From assembly GCA_035771165.1 (NCBI GenBank), contig JAWNZC010000369.1, positions 930,001 through 994,000 on the forward strand: a stretch of 64,000 nucleotides of DNA, given 5' to 3'. The translations under genes were made by a program, and so were the position numbers. Each line of letters begins with the position of its first letter. The stretch's first letter is position 1. A model generated the notes under the pieces. That model did not search any database and had not been told where the DNA came from. It saw only the letters and a program-made list of their open reading frames with translations. Origin of the DNA: Paragorgia papillata (taxonomy: Eukaryota; Cnidaria; Anthozoa; Scleralcyonacea; Coralliidae). Positions 55,501-63,841 of the stretch are shown here, one piece after another.

Positions 55501-58500
55501 TTTTGGGTCAGTCAGTCAATCGTATGTGGAATTGAAGGCTTAGACAGCTGTCAAAGCGTGAAGAAAACTTGAATTCGCAGGGTTGAATTTTAATACATGA
55601 TAAAACTACGACAGTTAAAGACGTCTGTTTTAAATTTCTTGGTTATTCTTCTCGGGTCTGAAATTTTACTAAAACAATTAGTCACCTCAGTCTCATTGAT
55701 TATCGTTTATATTTACCTCGCCGCTCGGTAAATATTCAACGATAATCACCTCGACTTCGGTGACTAATTGTTACTACTTTAGATTGTAGTAGATAAGATT
55801 TATCTACATCCCTATTCCCTAAAAAAAGTATCGTTGTTATTTTCCTTGTTATTATCGCCCTTTAATTCTTTCATGCTCATTGTTGTGGTGCGACAACTTC
55901 ATTTTTTAAACGCCAGACGATTTTACTCGTCAAGGGGAAACGTCTCGGAGAGTCATGTAAAAGGGTTAAATGATGACATCTGATTCCATGTTTTGACAAA
56001 GCAACAGAATAGAAATTTTAAACGCGAACTATGAGCTAATTAGGAATTCGCCTCAAGCAGTATTTAATTTCTCAATCCTTCTTAGTAAACGAGTAGATGT
56101 AAATCCCGATAAAACACTGCGAACAAGAGTGCTTTAAACATTTTAATATTCGGTTTGAGTACACTGGACATGGAATTTACGCTTGCAAAATGAGTGACAA
56201 TCTCCATTGAACTCACCAACTGAGCTACAGGTCAAGTTGGCAGCTGGTGGTCGAGTGATGGTACTTAGGCTATTAAGAAACTAGTGTGTTTCGAAATATC
56301 AAATAGCCTAAGGCCCATTTACACTACGCTTGATTTTTGGTACGGCACGGTTAAATTGTTACCCGTACCAATTTTATCCTAGCCTGCGTAGCAGGCGTTC
56401 TGTTCTGGGGGAAAGGGTTGAGGGCAGCGGAAAGAGGCTTGAGAGGGCTGGTGGAGCGCGCGCGAGAGGCGAGAAGAAAATAGGGGGGGGGGGGGGGGAA
56501 TTGGGGGGAAAGGCGAAGGAACGCCTGCCAAAATCCTATTCATAAACGAGACAATTTTTAAGTAAATATGACTGGAACTTATAATCAACACCTCTTCAAA
56601 TAACCAATGAAAATCTGTTCCGGGAATTAACGTTGATTGAGCGTGAACATGCCTCGCCATAGGTGTTGGTTTTTCGTGGGAATTGCTAAATACAATTGAT
56701 CATTGATGAAGAGAACACTCGCGTGAAACGGCTTTTGCCAACGTCAGTTTCTTCACCAGACCGAAGTCCTGGACAAAGGAAGCAGATGAAATCCGCGCAA
56801 TCGCAGCAATCCGAAGGTGAAGTTACGAACTTACGAACAGACTGAGAAGTGCGAAAATAACGAAATACAATCCAGCTTGTGTTTGGTTTGAAAGCTTTTA
56901 CGGTGTGTTGACAGGTTTCATTGAGGACTCACTGAGTGTTGACGCCAATACGCATATGAACCAATGGGAATTTAACCGAAGGTTTTGGACACAAAAATCT
57001 CGTTTATGAATAGGATTTTGGCAGGCGTTCCTTCACCTTTCCCCCCAATCCCCCCCCCCGCCGCCCCCCCCCCCTATTTTCTTCTCGCCTCGCTTTATTT
57101 TGTTCTCGCCTCTCGCGCGCGCTCCACCGGCGCCCTCTCAAGCCTCTTTCCGCTGCCCCTCTCAACCCTTTCCCCCAGAACAGAACGCCTGCTACGCAGG
57201 CTAATTTTATCCTGTAAATAGGTAGTCCGAGCACGGGTAAAATTGGTACGGGTACCATTTTTATCGGAGCCGTACGAAAATTGAGCGTAGTGAAAATGGG
57301 GCTTTATAAGTTAGCTCAGTTGGTCGCGGGTTCGAATCCCAGCCAGGCCAAGTTGTATAGTTTTTTCTACTTGTCCAGTATGGTACGTCACTCGGAGTAA
57401 CACTTTGGCATATTTGCTTCTCAAAGAATTGCAATATTCCAAGCTGTCTAATATCTCTTGCATTTTCGCGGTATAGCTTTATTATTCATGTGTTATTAAA
57501 TTTACTGCACGAGTAATAAAGCATGGCTGAGCGTTGCCATAACACAACAGGGTGTCACGTGGTGCAAATTATCCAATCAACCAATCAAAACTCACAAAAT
57601 AATAAATACATCAGTGTACGGAAGTTGAATATAAATGTATAATACTGTTACAGTATTCCTTATTGCTGAAATACTTACGTGGAACAAAACTTTAAGTGAA
57701 CTTCATTCAGTTCAACTCGATGCACAAATCCTTCGTACATTTTCTTCTCTCCTTTGCCATCTCGCTTCAGCTTCCGTACAAACAATCTATCGCCACAGAC
57801 TAAAGAAGGTCTGTTTTCTGCCAGACCTGGAACAGCAAGTGCCAAATATTGTTTCGAAACTGATCGAAGTTTCACTTTCTCCATATCGTATCTCCGAATA
57901 TCTTTCTCCATTTGTATCTCTTCACTGTGAAGAAGCTTTGAAAACCTGTCGCGGTGGTTTTGAGCAGTCAAATCACCACGAAAGACTTTGGTTAAATAAC
58001 TATCCAAGCACCTCTCGCTTGCTTTTTCTTTTAACATTCTAGGAATTGGGTAAGCTTCTAGCTTTACAAGTGAGAGCGTCTCTTCACTAAGATAAAGAAT
58101 TGCGAAATTTAGACATAGTTATACTCGACACTATAATCTGCATGGCGTAAAAAAGTTTTAAACATAAATGTAGTTTTAAAACGCATTAAGAGATTTTTTT
58201 TATGTTAAGTTTCACTCACAATGTTAAATCCCATATCACACGAATGACCATTAATTAACCATTTTATCCCATGACACACTCGAGCTGAAAATTATATGGG
58301 AAGACAATAGCTGATTGAAAGCAAGGTTAAAACACATTTCTGGTAAACGATAAAATGCTTTGTTTCAGTGAATGTTCATTGTGAATGAAAGCGATTTGCT
58401 GTTTAAATTAGCAATGTTAATCTCATTTATATGCATAGCGAGATAAGTAGTTATCCGAGTGGAATAACTAGTTATCCCACTAGTTATCGCATACTAATGG

Positions 58501-61500
58501 CCATTCTTCCCGCGCAATTTCCCCCTCTTCAAAGCCTTGCCCACTTGATGTCGTTTAAGACAGTTGGATAAAGGATTTAACGCGTCTCTTAGAACAATGA
58601 ATTTTGGGTGTGTCATGAGATAACATGCGCTTAAATCTACATTCATAATTCTAGATGTTTTTTTTTTTATCTTTTGATATATTTCTCAACCCTCACATGT
58701 ACCTAAAAAGTTTGTTGACTGTATGAACTAGACAATTATGCTAAAATAAAGAGATTTGCCAAAAAGAAAATGCTGTTTGAACATGGACAATTTTGCAATG
58801 ATTACTGAAAATAGGACGGTTCAACATTTCTCAACCCATGAATGCTCATAAAGAGTTTGTTGATTCTATAAGCTACACAAGAATGCTAAAATGGCAGGTC
58901 TTGAGTAGTACCTCACGGAGCCCACTAACTTTGGGGCGCGTGAAATCACGTCAACGACTGGGGCGAGTAAGTCAAGCCAGGGGGAGAGAAGACGTCGGGT
59001 CTATGACGGGCATATGTATATATAGATAAAGAGAATTAAGGGATGAAACATTTATTGATGATGTAGGCATGTGTTCCATAAGTAGATGGGTCCCATGCAC
59101 ATCGGCATCTTCCGTTAATACACAGCTTTTGCCCGGTAGAAATTTTACAAGATATTGTAAGGTTCTGCACTGGATCTGACGAGATTAGATCAGTCAGTGG
59201 ACAGGATCTTGTGTACGATCTTACATGATGTACATTAGAACATTAGATTATAGGACCTCTCACAGAGTGTTAGAAGTTCTTGTGACATTTCGGCAAGATC
59301 TGACAACATATAGTGTAGGATTCTTTAAAGTGTCTATGAAGTGAAAAATACGTTGGCATTTTTGTTGTTTTATTCTACAGAGGAGCATGACAGGAGCACT
59401 CACTGAAAATTTCAAGAGAATCTGATGCGTAGTTTTCGCGCTATCAACTCTCAAAATTTGCCGTGGATAGTTTGTTTTGGGGAAATTTGGGCTTCTTGGT
59501 AACAATGCTTATGACGTACGCAAATGGACACCTATGCATAAGAACAATAGATTTCACTATTAATGACCGTTTGCGTACGTCATAAGGCATTGTTACCAAG
59601 AAGCCCAAATTTGCCCAAAACAAACTATCCACGGCAAATTTTGAGAGTTTATAGCGCGAAAACTACGCATCAGATTCTCTTGAAATTTTCAGTGAGTGCT
59701 CCTGCCATGCTCCTCCGTACAATAAAACAACAAAAATGCCAACGAATTTTTCATTTCATAGACACTTTAAGATTGTAAGATTTCACACAGGTTTTTACAA
59801 AATCTAATATCTTGTGTAGGACAATACAAGATCTTGTAACATCTTAATGATCTTATGTAGAATCTTGCAATATTTTGTGTTGTATCATTCAAGATTGTAG
59901 AACCTCGCACAGGATCTTATACAAGGTTGAACTTCGAACTTCAAAGCTGAACTTCGAACTTCAAAGCTGAACTTCGAATCAAACATTCGAAGTTCTAAAC
60001 GAACTTCGTAACCAACTTCTAAATTTGGAAAACGTAATTTGAAACTTGGCAACGAAATTCCGAACTGCGCCAACACCGACAATGCATGGTAAGATCCTGT
60101 ACAAGATGTTACAAAATCTTTTAAGATTCTGAGGTCCTACAATCTCGTATGATCCACTGACACAAGATCTTAATTGCCAAGTTTCCAGGTGTTGCGCGCC
60201 CATCATTTTGGCGGGCTCCACTTAAAGCCAGCTAGGGTGAATAGGGGAAGTACACTGTTACTGTGGATAAAAACTCCGCTTTAATGTAGTTCTTGAGTAG
60301 CTTAACGTACAGCATAGTTTCTGGAAGTTTGGTTGTCGTAACAGTGTTACTTTGCTGATCTTTTCTCGCTAGTCCGCGCGCCATTGTGGGCTGGTAGTTG
60401 AGCTAGCCAAAATGATGCGTGCGCAACACCTGGAAACTCGCTAATTGAAAGACACAAGATGTTACAAAATCTTGTATAAGACGCTGTGTCGACTACCCTG
60501 CGAGCAGAGCCTTCTTTTCCTTATTTCTTCGCTGAGAGAGAGGAAGAAAAGTAGGCTCTGCTGTATTCGTGTTTGGCTTCGTCCAAGATTTAGGACGAAG
60601 TAACCCGTTTAAGACCCGTTTAACCGGTTCTCGTTTCGTTTTCTGCTCTGATTGGGACTGGGTTCGAGATTGTAACCAAGCAACTGACATGCATGCGCAA
60701 TGGAAACCAGTCACGAATACAGCAGAGCATACTTTTCTTCCCCTCTCTCAGCGAAGAAATAAGGAAAAGAAGGCTCTGCTCGCAGGGTATGTGTCGACAC
60801 TCGTGTCCTACAAATCAATATCGTATGATCCTACACAAGATCTTGTATAATCGTATACAAGATCTTAGTTGAAAGATTCTGCACAAAATGTGACAAGATC
60901 TTGTATAAGATTCTATATGGGGTTCTACAATCATGTATGATCCTACGATCTTGTAGGTATATACATATACATGCGAGATCTTAATTAAAGGATCCTGTAC
61001 AAAGTGTGACAAGATCTTGTATAAGAATCTGTGTGGGGTCCTACAATCTTGTATGATCATCGTATATAAGATCTTAATTAAAAGATCCCGAACAAGAGGT
61101 TACAAGATCTTGTATACGATCTTGTGTGAGGTTCTACAATCTTGAATGAATCCAACACAACTGAATACTGCAAGATTCTGCATAAGATGTTACAAGATCT
61201 TGTATTATCCTACACAAGATACCACTAGATTTTGCAAGATCCTGTGTGTAATCTTACAATCTTGAGTGATTCTACATGAGATGTTGTCAGATCCTGCCAA
61301 CATGTTAAACGAACTTGTGTGAGGTCCTACAATTTAATGTTCTAATGTACATCATGTACGATACTACACAACTAACACAAGATCCTGTCCACTGACTGAT
61401 CTAATCTCGTCAGATCCAGTGCAGAACATTACAAGACCTTGTAAAATTTCTACTGGGCAAAAGCTGGTTTTGGAAGGAATTTTCTACATACTTACAATGG

Positions 61501-62949
61501 AGGAGGCTCCCCTCGGATAAGTTCAGATGCTGGTTCATTCCTTGAAATCGCCTTTGGTCGTACATACGGCGAGGTAGGTTGTAGGTCGTTAACCAGATTA
61601 TCTGTAACCTCCGCCTTGATAAACTTCACAATATGAAAAGGCTTTCCTTTGCCACACTTGAACCAAAATGCGAGGGTGACATGAAATATTCCTGGGTTGT
61701 TGGCAATGATTTCTACACCAACCGGCACACATTCATAACCCCCTAACTCGTTTCCCATCTTTTCATCAATGATCCCATTGTTTGTGCTGTCAACATGAAA
61801 GTCACTGCCTGATCCGAGAACAACATAACCAAATAGAAGTTTTCTTTCAGATTTATTTCTGATATGAAGTTGAAAGCTTTTTGATTCACTTACATCTATG
61901 CAGCCCATGTCGATAACCCCATCCGTATTTGATGCTGGGAAAATAATGATATCCCCTTTGTCTTTAGCCAGGTGATGCCTTTAAGATAACAAAAAGAGGA
62001 AAATAATCATAAATTAATGTATTTATTCTGAGAATAATAAAGAAAGTTAACAAACGGTCTTTAACTCATTGTTGCTTAAGATGCGAGGCATTGACAAGTA
62101 GATGGCTATTGTCAGCCCATGCTTAACGATAATACTTTGCATCTGCCTTGAAATAACAGCTAAATATTGTCTATGATTATCATGCGGCTAACAAATGGCA
62201 TACTAGCGAGAGCTTCCTTCCCACCAAAGTAAATCATTTTAAAGCTCGTCTTCTGATAATTCTACAAGTAACAATGTTTGCGCTACAATCAGCATTGCAA
62301 AGAATTGCAGTAGTCAGTTAAATCTTGTCAGTACAGTTGCTAAGTAACCCATTGGCATCTGAACGGTCTCCCTCTGAAATCATCTGACGTGAGCCAGAGT
62401 TAAATAAAGAAGAACCCGTTTTTAGCCATCTCAGCCATTAATAGGTTGATTACACTGTTCATTCGTTTTCTAAGTTTTTACCTGTTTGTAACAAGCTTTT
62501 TTCTCAGCTCGGCCAGGTCGCCAAAACTTTGTCCCTCATCTGACACTGGTGGTGGCTCTTTTACTAGGTTAGCACTAATTTCTGCTTTGATAAACTTCAC
62601 GATATAGAACGGTTGTCCCTTGCCAGACTTGAACCAAAATACCAGTGGAACATAGAATACTCCTGGTTTGTTTCCACTGATCTCCACGGGAATGGTAATA
62701 CATTCAATGCCGTCTAATTCCTCTTCCACTGGTTCAACAGTGACCTCGTAGCTTGTAGTGTCAACATTACAGTCACTCACCGACTCAAGAACAGCATATC
62801 TGAAGCCAAGTTTTCCATCACTTTGGTTTGTGATGTAAAGTTGAAAACTTCTTGATTGACTGTTTTCTATGACACCTAAGTCAATAACGCCATCTTTATT
62901 TGATGCTGGGCTGGTCACAATTTTCCCTTTGTCTCGAACTACTTGATGT
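31403..62949 (-). CDS. MOV10: MOV10-like SF1 RNA helicase (13 supported exons)
   Basis: Minus-strand exons from 5' to 3': 62949-62482, 61978-61496, 58086-57679, 53515-53339, 52080-51933, 51082-50915, 50020-49917, 37062-36879, 36393-36235, 35597-35322, 34165-33986, 33137-33049, 31595-31403; 3037 nt, about 1012 residues plus an N-terminus not fully resolved. All junctions are GT/AG and in phase. Helicase core order: GPPGSGKT (Walker A), CAPSNSAAD (Ia), [10 protein letters not shown] (II), [11 protein letters not shown] (III), NNYRSHP (IV), [12 protein letters not shown] (V), [13 protein letters not shown] (VI). Upf1-like superfamily 1. MOV10 proteins are 5'-to-3' RNA helicases that act with Argonautes and restrict retroelements; MOV10L1 acts in the piRNA pathway. 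DEAGH and TRAKALL favour MOV10 over MOV10L1, but I cannot exclude the latter. Odd: exons 1 and 2 are tandem duplicates, and intron 7 holds a minisatellite with a P-like transposon. Confidence 0.9.
31976..32205. repeat. Inverted partner of 25687-25916
   Basis: Reverse-complement copy, in MOV10-like intron 12. Together the pair brackets about 6 kb including the Crypton remnant and the MOV10-like 3' end. Confidence 0.8.
32531..32745. mobile_element. Foldback with GACGAAGGGC-type core
   Basis: Arms AAGGTTAGATATACTGCC / inverse enclose repeats of CTTCGTCAGAGAGAAACG and TTTCGAGCGAAGGCC. In MOV10-like intron 12. Confidence 0.65.
33049..33137 (-). CDS. MOV10: MOV10-like exon 12: motif VI
   Basis: Encodes [20 protein letters not shown] and VLCKDEYWR; contains the arginine finger motif of Upf1-like helicases. 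Confidence 0.95.
33986..34165 (-). CDS. MOV10: MOV10-like exon 11: motif V
   Basis: 60 codons in phase 0: [12 protein letters not shown]..., [26 protein letters not shown] and [10 protein letters not shown]. Confidence 0.95.
34250..34806. repeat. Decamer minisatellite GAATGTGTAG/GAATGTGCAG
   Basis: About 55 decamers; continues at 35243-35295 beyond the inserted MITE. Because 10 bp x 3 equals 10 codons, all three minus frames stay open and give [14 protein letters not shown] protein, which is an artefact. Confidence 0.95.
34807..35242. mobile_element. TACCCTGG MITE, 436 bp, in a decamer repeat
   Basis: Ends TACCCTGGGTACCAGAGGCT, flanks TGGATGTGC (34798-34806, 35243-35251). It sits inside the GAATGTG decamer array in MOV10-like intron 10, so the 9-bp flank match is slightly less decisive than elsewhere. 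Confidence 0.8.
35322..35597 (-). CDS. MOV10: MOV10-like exon 10
   Basis: 92 codons in phase 0: [19 protein letters not shown]..., [20 protein letters not shown] and [10 protein letters not shown], the RecA2 region before motif V. Confidence 0.95.
35781..35800. repeat. Poly-G run of 20
   Basis: A single homopolymer in MOV10-like intron 9. Confidence 0.9.
36235..36393 (-). CDS. MOV10: MOV10-like exon 9: motif IV
   Basis: 53 codons in phase 0: [13 protein letters not shown]... then [17 protein letters not shown]. Confidence 0.95.
36879..37062 (-). CDS. MOV10: MOV10-like exon 8: motifs II and III
   Basis: Encodes [20 protein letters not shown] (Walker B box DEAGH) and [20 protein letters not shown]. 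Acceptor CTACCAG, donor GTGAGT. Confidence 0.95.
37115..40110. repeat. 28/29-bp minisatellite, left block (about 100 units)
   Basis: Tandem units of the type GGCCAACCAACTTTTGGTAC plus TAGTAGTAT (29 bp); the first 1.3 kb uses a 28-bp form with CTTCAG in place of CTTTTGG. Each unit has the palindrome TACTAGTA. Two copies of a variant run (TACTATTAGTAAC... then CCTTCTTTTAG) at 38838 and 39753 show a higher-order duplication of about 915 bp. It lies in intron 7 of the MOV10-like gene, only about 50 bp from exon 8. Confidence 0.95.
40345..43202 (+). pseudogene. THAP-domain P-element-like transposase, broken by one in-frame stop
   Basis: Two exons, 40345-40597 and 40750-43202 (GT/AG, phase 1), 901 codons with one internal TGA. 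Residues 1 to about 84 form a THAP zinc finger: C6, C11, LFRIP, REEW, then CELHF (C2CH). A basic and coiled region follows. The DDE core resembles P/THAP9 transposases: VVMDEMKI (Asp485), [12 protein letters not shown] (Asp582) and [11 protein letters not shown] (Glu724); further [13 protein letters not shown] and, near the end, [20 protein letters not shown], the family's C-terminal motif. The C-terminus is Lys/Arg-rich (KKRKKK), a likely nuclear signal. Codon 649 (42441-42443) is TGA where the family normally has Trp before NDGQ; the frame continues cleanly for 252 codons afterwards, so decay is recent or the copy is polymorphic. Presumed role: cut-and-paste transposition of the surrounding element. 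Confidence 0.88.
44224..45552 (-). CDS. Transposon-encoded acidic C2H2 zinc-finger protein
   Basis: Intact single-exon frame of 442 codons on minus, inside the P-like element and convergent with its transposase. Residues 39-102 are highly acidic. One C2H2 finger follows (C108, C111, H124, H129; FPCLYC..KGGLTKH). The C-terminal half contains [17 protein letters not shown] (272-288), a motif type also found at the end of several transposases, and the protein ends in a Lys/Arg-rich tail. An internal ATG at residue 38 is an alternative start. I do not know its function. Location between the inverted repeats and an undamaged frame suggest an accessory DNA-binding protein of the element, or a part of the transposase coded separately. 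The gene has no introns, unlike the host genes around it. Confidence 0.75.
   Translation of the reverse strand: MKPQVKPYGDIVTIDTITLVVRKYLLLDTVKARKTKVMEETDQEVDIGDVQDFPEDITEEDFENICEESDEDFNLNVSLAILDTETDELDAEFLEAVTEIEGKKSFPCLYCTKVCKSKGGLTKHTNSKHREADANLPSESDKVALSLENLAGIVEAIKIRLIAEDLYGPDINTAVKNGSCNKAFFDTVLPLYNKFCRKRNQDKFLEAFYGLIPNSSQYLNCPDSSAANLIMIEIPDRLAGFFKVCQHREQAGDKPTGTTTSSDLKLDPSERGPLSYIAGYIVSKLRQKTRSKNQNECDEELQALLQALKSTESDNNFILARSRGGLVSPSHHLMGIVEEAEICFRKNVGEGELVLRNIPTEIICESTLSSPVVKSLWDNIVLESGIEESGYTQKLCLENIVKLYIRVRSFSYARDYISKYKIKEKQTKSKSLRKNLKRSKNN
45669..47495. repeat. 28/29-bp minisatellite, right block (about 60 units)
   Basis: Same 29-bp unit as the left block, resuming directly after the P-like element. 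The same variant run (ATTAGTAAC) recurs near 46148, 46393 and 47389. The block ends abruptly in non-repeat sequence at about 47496. Confidence 0.95.
47496..48587. other. Non-repeat intron segment between minisatellite blocks
   Basis: About 1.1 kb of AT-rich sequence with a short TA microsatellite near 47590 and a GGGTGGGTGGGTGGG run near 48518. No coding region or known element recognised. Confidence 0.5.
48588..49876. repeat. Diverged end of the minisatellite, split by a Harbinger-like element
   Basis: Degenerate units (ACTAGTAGTATGGCCAACCA and variants with ACACCAA or AACTAACTTCAG) run from 48588 to 48762 and 49341 to 49876, stopping about 40 bp from exon 7 of the MOV10-like gene. Divergence from the central blocks suggests these edge units are older. 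Confidence 0.85.
48763..49340. mobile_element. Harbinger-like MITE, 578 bp, TTA duplication
   Basis: Inverted ends GGGGGCGATTACATGGACCG, flanked by TTA on both sides (48760-48762, 49341-49343). A 3-bp TTA/TAA target is typical of PIF/Harbinger. Internal GC-rich motifs (CCGGTTAACCGGGCTAGCCC) repeat several times. It has no open reading frame and sits inside the minisatellite. Confidence 0.85.
49917..50020 (-). CDS. MOV10: MOV10-like exon 7
   Basis: Encodes [34 protein letters not shown]. The TTLxxAGR motif precedes the DEAGH motif. Its donor opens the 12.9-kb intron that holds the minisatellite and the P-like element. Confidence 0.9.
50200..50335. repeat. Three tandem units of about 45 bp (GCTCATGTTAAAAGTGCACG)
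   Basis: Units start near 50213, 50248 and 50290. A single unit occurs at 33570, so this is a dispersed repeat that amplified locally. Confidence 0.75.
50563..50775. mobile_element. TAGCCTGG MITE, 213 bp, with an empty-site paralogue
   Basis: Ends TAGCCTGGTACCCTAGCCCA, perfect 9-bp flanks GGGCGAGCG (50554-50562, 50776-50784). The surrounding repeat occurs uninterrupted at about 57480-57600, where GGCTGAGCG is single. Confidence 0.88.
50915..51082 (-). CDS. MOV10: MOV10-like exon 6: motif Ia
   Basis: 56 codons, phase 0 at both ends: [28 protein letters not shown], then a variable [16 protein letters not shown] second possible donor 5 nt later would break the frame. Confidence 0.9.
51933..52080 (-). 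CDS. MOV10: MOV10-like exon 5: Walker A (motif I)
   Basis: Encodes [20 protein letters not shown] (Q-motif region) and [19 protein letters not shown], the ATP-binding loop. Confidence 0.95.
52330..52790. repeat. Purine-rich (GGAAA/GAAAA) tract
   Basis: About 460 bp of almost pure purine on plus in MOV10-like intron 4. The long minus reading frame through it is low-complexity, not a gene. Confidence 0.9.
53339..53515 (-). CDS. MOV10: MOV10-like exon 4
   Basis: Encodes [20 protein letters not shown], the conserved beta-barrel end and stalk, then [19 protein letters not shown]. The GTAAGG donor at 53338 gives the phase needed by exon 5. Confidence 0.85.
54395..54515. repeat. Hairpin CAATTAGTCACCTCAGTCTC, with a relative at 55668-55775
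   Basis: Palindromic repeat (AATTAGTCACC.. / ..GGTGACTAATT with GCCGCTTCGCGGC centre). A shorter related hairpin is at 55668-55775 and similar GGTGACTA motifs occur at 53690-53740. Confidence 0.65.
54699..55386. mobile_element. Foldback MITE GGTGGCTCCATA, 688 bp, TTA duplication
   Basis: Arms GGTGGCTCCATACAG.. with AAACACGTG, flanked by TTA (54696-54698, 55387-55389). Same family as 21788-22656. Confidence 0.85.
56311..57303. mobile_element. Older foldback hosting the 824-bp element
   Basis: Arms AGGCCCATTTACACTACGCT and its inverse near 57280-57303, with GGTACGGGTACC-type motifs inside. Interrupted by 56380-57203. Confidence 0.6.
56380..57203. mobile_element. TAGCCTGCG MITE, 824 bp
   Basis: Ends TAGCCTGCGTAGCAGGCGTT, perfect 9-bp flanks ATTTTATCC (56371-56379, 57204-57212). 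Same family as 9354-9775. It is inserted in another foldback with arms at 56311-56370 and 57213-57303. Contains G and C homopolymer runs. Confidence 0.85.
57311..57345 (+). other. tRNA-like A box joined to B box
   Basis: TTAGCTCAGTTGGT (A box) is followed within 4 bp by GGGTTCGAATCCC (B box and T arm). A complete tRNA would need about 30 bp between them, so this is a deleted tRNA relic or part of a tRNA-derived SINE. An inverse A box (ACCAACTGAGCTAC) is at 56217. Confidence 0.45.
57679..58086 (-). CDS. MOV10: MOV10-like exon 3: pre-helicase region
   Basis: Encodes YPIPRML..., [39 protein letters not shown] and [16 protein letters not shown], all diagnostic of the segment before the RecA domains in MOV10. 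Acceptor TATCTTAG, donor GTAAGT. Confidence 0.9.
59329..59766. mobile_element. TTAA-flanked foldback MITE, 438 bp
   Basis: Ends AGTGTCTATGAAGTG / inverse, flanked by TTAA on both sides. The arms are about 190 bp. TTAA targets are typical of piggyBac and Kolobok. Confidence 0.75.
60494..60789. mobile_element. TACCCTGCG MITE, 296 bp
   Basis: Ends TACCCTGCGAGCAGAGCCTT with arms of about 70 bp, perfect 9-bp flanks TGTGTCGAC (60485-60493, 60790-60798). Nested in the 59.1-61.5 kb element. Confidence 0.88.
61496..61978 (-). CDS. MOV10: MOV10-like exon 2: second copy of N-terminal beta domain
   Basis: Encodes [20 protein letters not shown]... [12 protein letters not shown]... [16 protein letters not shown], then a linker ending GEPPPF. 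Aligned by eye with exon 1 it shares about half of its residues over the first 130 positions. Confidence 0.85.
62482..62949 (-). CDS. MOV10: MOV10-like exon 1: first copy of N-terminal beta domain
   Basis: Encodes [20 protein letters not shown]... [12 protein letters not shown]... [10 protein letters not shown] and ends LRKKLVTN. It corresponds to the N-terminal beta-rich region of MOV10. Begins and ends in phase 2, the same as the following exon, which it closely resembles. Confidence 0.8.
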
Positions 62950-63841
62950 CTGATGCAAATGGGAACAGAAAACATTGGTATAAACGAAAAAAAGTTACAG
63001 AGAGAATTCTTTATCATTACCATAAACAAATACTGGTTTTTGATCTCCCCACCTTCCACCCATCATTACTACTGTACCATCATTGGCATTATCATATAAG
63101 ACGACACCCATTTTAAGCAGACACCCTTTTAAGATCCCATTCTTAAGCATATCCATACATGTTATGATCTGTGGACTTCATACGAAAGATATATGTAGAT
63201 TGACGAATCGTTAATTCATGCAAATCTTACAACAACCATGGGACTTGTAAATTCACTTGTAATTAATTTATACACGTCACGTGATAGCATGCATTTCAAT
63301 AAATTAACGTCAAGCTGTGCTGATGTTCAACAACGCCTCACTGCAAACACTAACGACTCGTAACGGTCGTATCATTTCTCTGGATCGTAGAACTAAACTT
63401 TATGACTTAATTAGCAGACACCTCTCTTAACCTAGGCAGGCTTTCTTAACAAAGCACCCCGTACAAAAATTGATGGCCTGACAGAGCGTGAATCCAGCCA
63501 GAATTGGGCTAGAAATGAACTGGCGCAGCGATAATAGAGTGAGACAAGACGAGACATCCGTTTTGTTTTGCTGGTTAATAAGAACGGAACATTCATATCG
63601 CTTGTTTATCAACGACCATGCAGCCATATCAAGCGTTACAAAGCAAGACCAATTGTCTCGCTCAGACGAGAAATGAAGCGTGACACATTTAAGGAGATCA
63701 ATTATCTTAATCGGTATTTTAATTGAGACATTTTTCATGCATTTGTACCAACAAAAATTGGAGAAGAATGAGCGTGACAATTATAATTAGACTTTTAGCA
63801 GTCAAAATATAGCGAGATTAAAGTTGGATTTTTACTCAGAC

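Larger units (their letters stand above)
59110..61466. mobile_element. 2.4-kb long-inverted-repeat element with internal ACAAGATCTTGTA repeats
   Basis: Outer arms (AGCTTTTGCCC...GTAGAAATTTTACAAG; about 59110-59215 and 61360-61466) are about 100 bp. The interior is a degenerate array of AAGATCTTGTA/AGGTCCTACAATCTTG motifs and holds two younger insertions (59329-59766, 60494-60789). It lies in MOV10-like intron 2. No coding region. Confidence 0.7.

Noticed and set aside
63427..63780. 117-codon minus frame as the missing 5' helicase exon
   Set aside because: Composition looks non-coding and no splice pair in the needed phases (0 to 2) is convincing.
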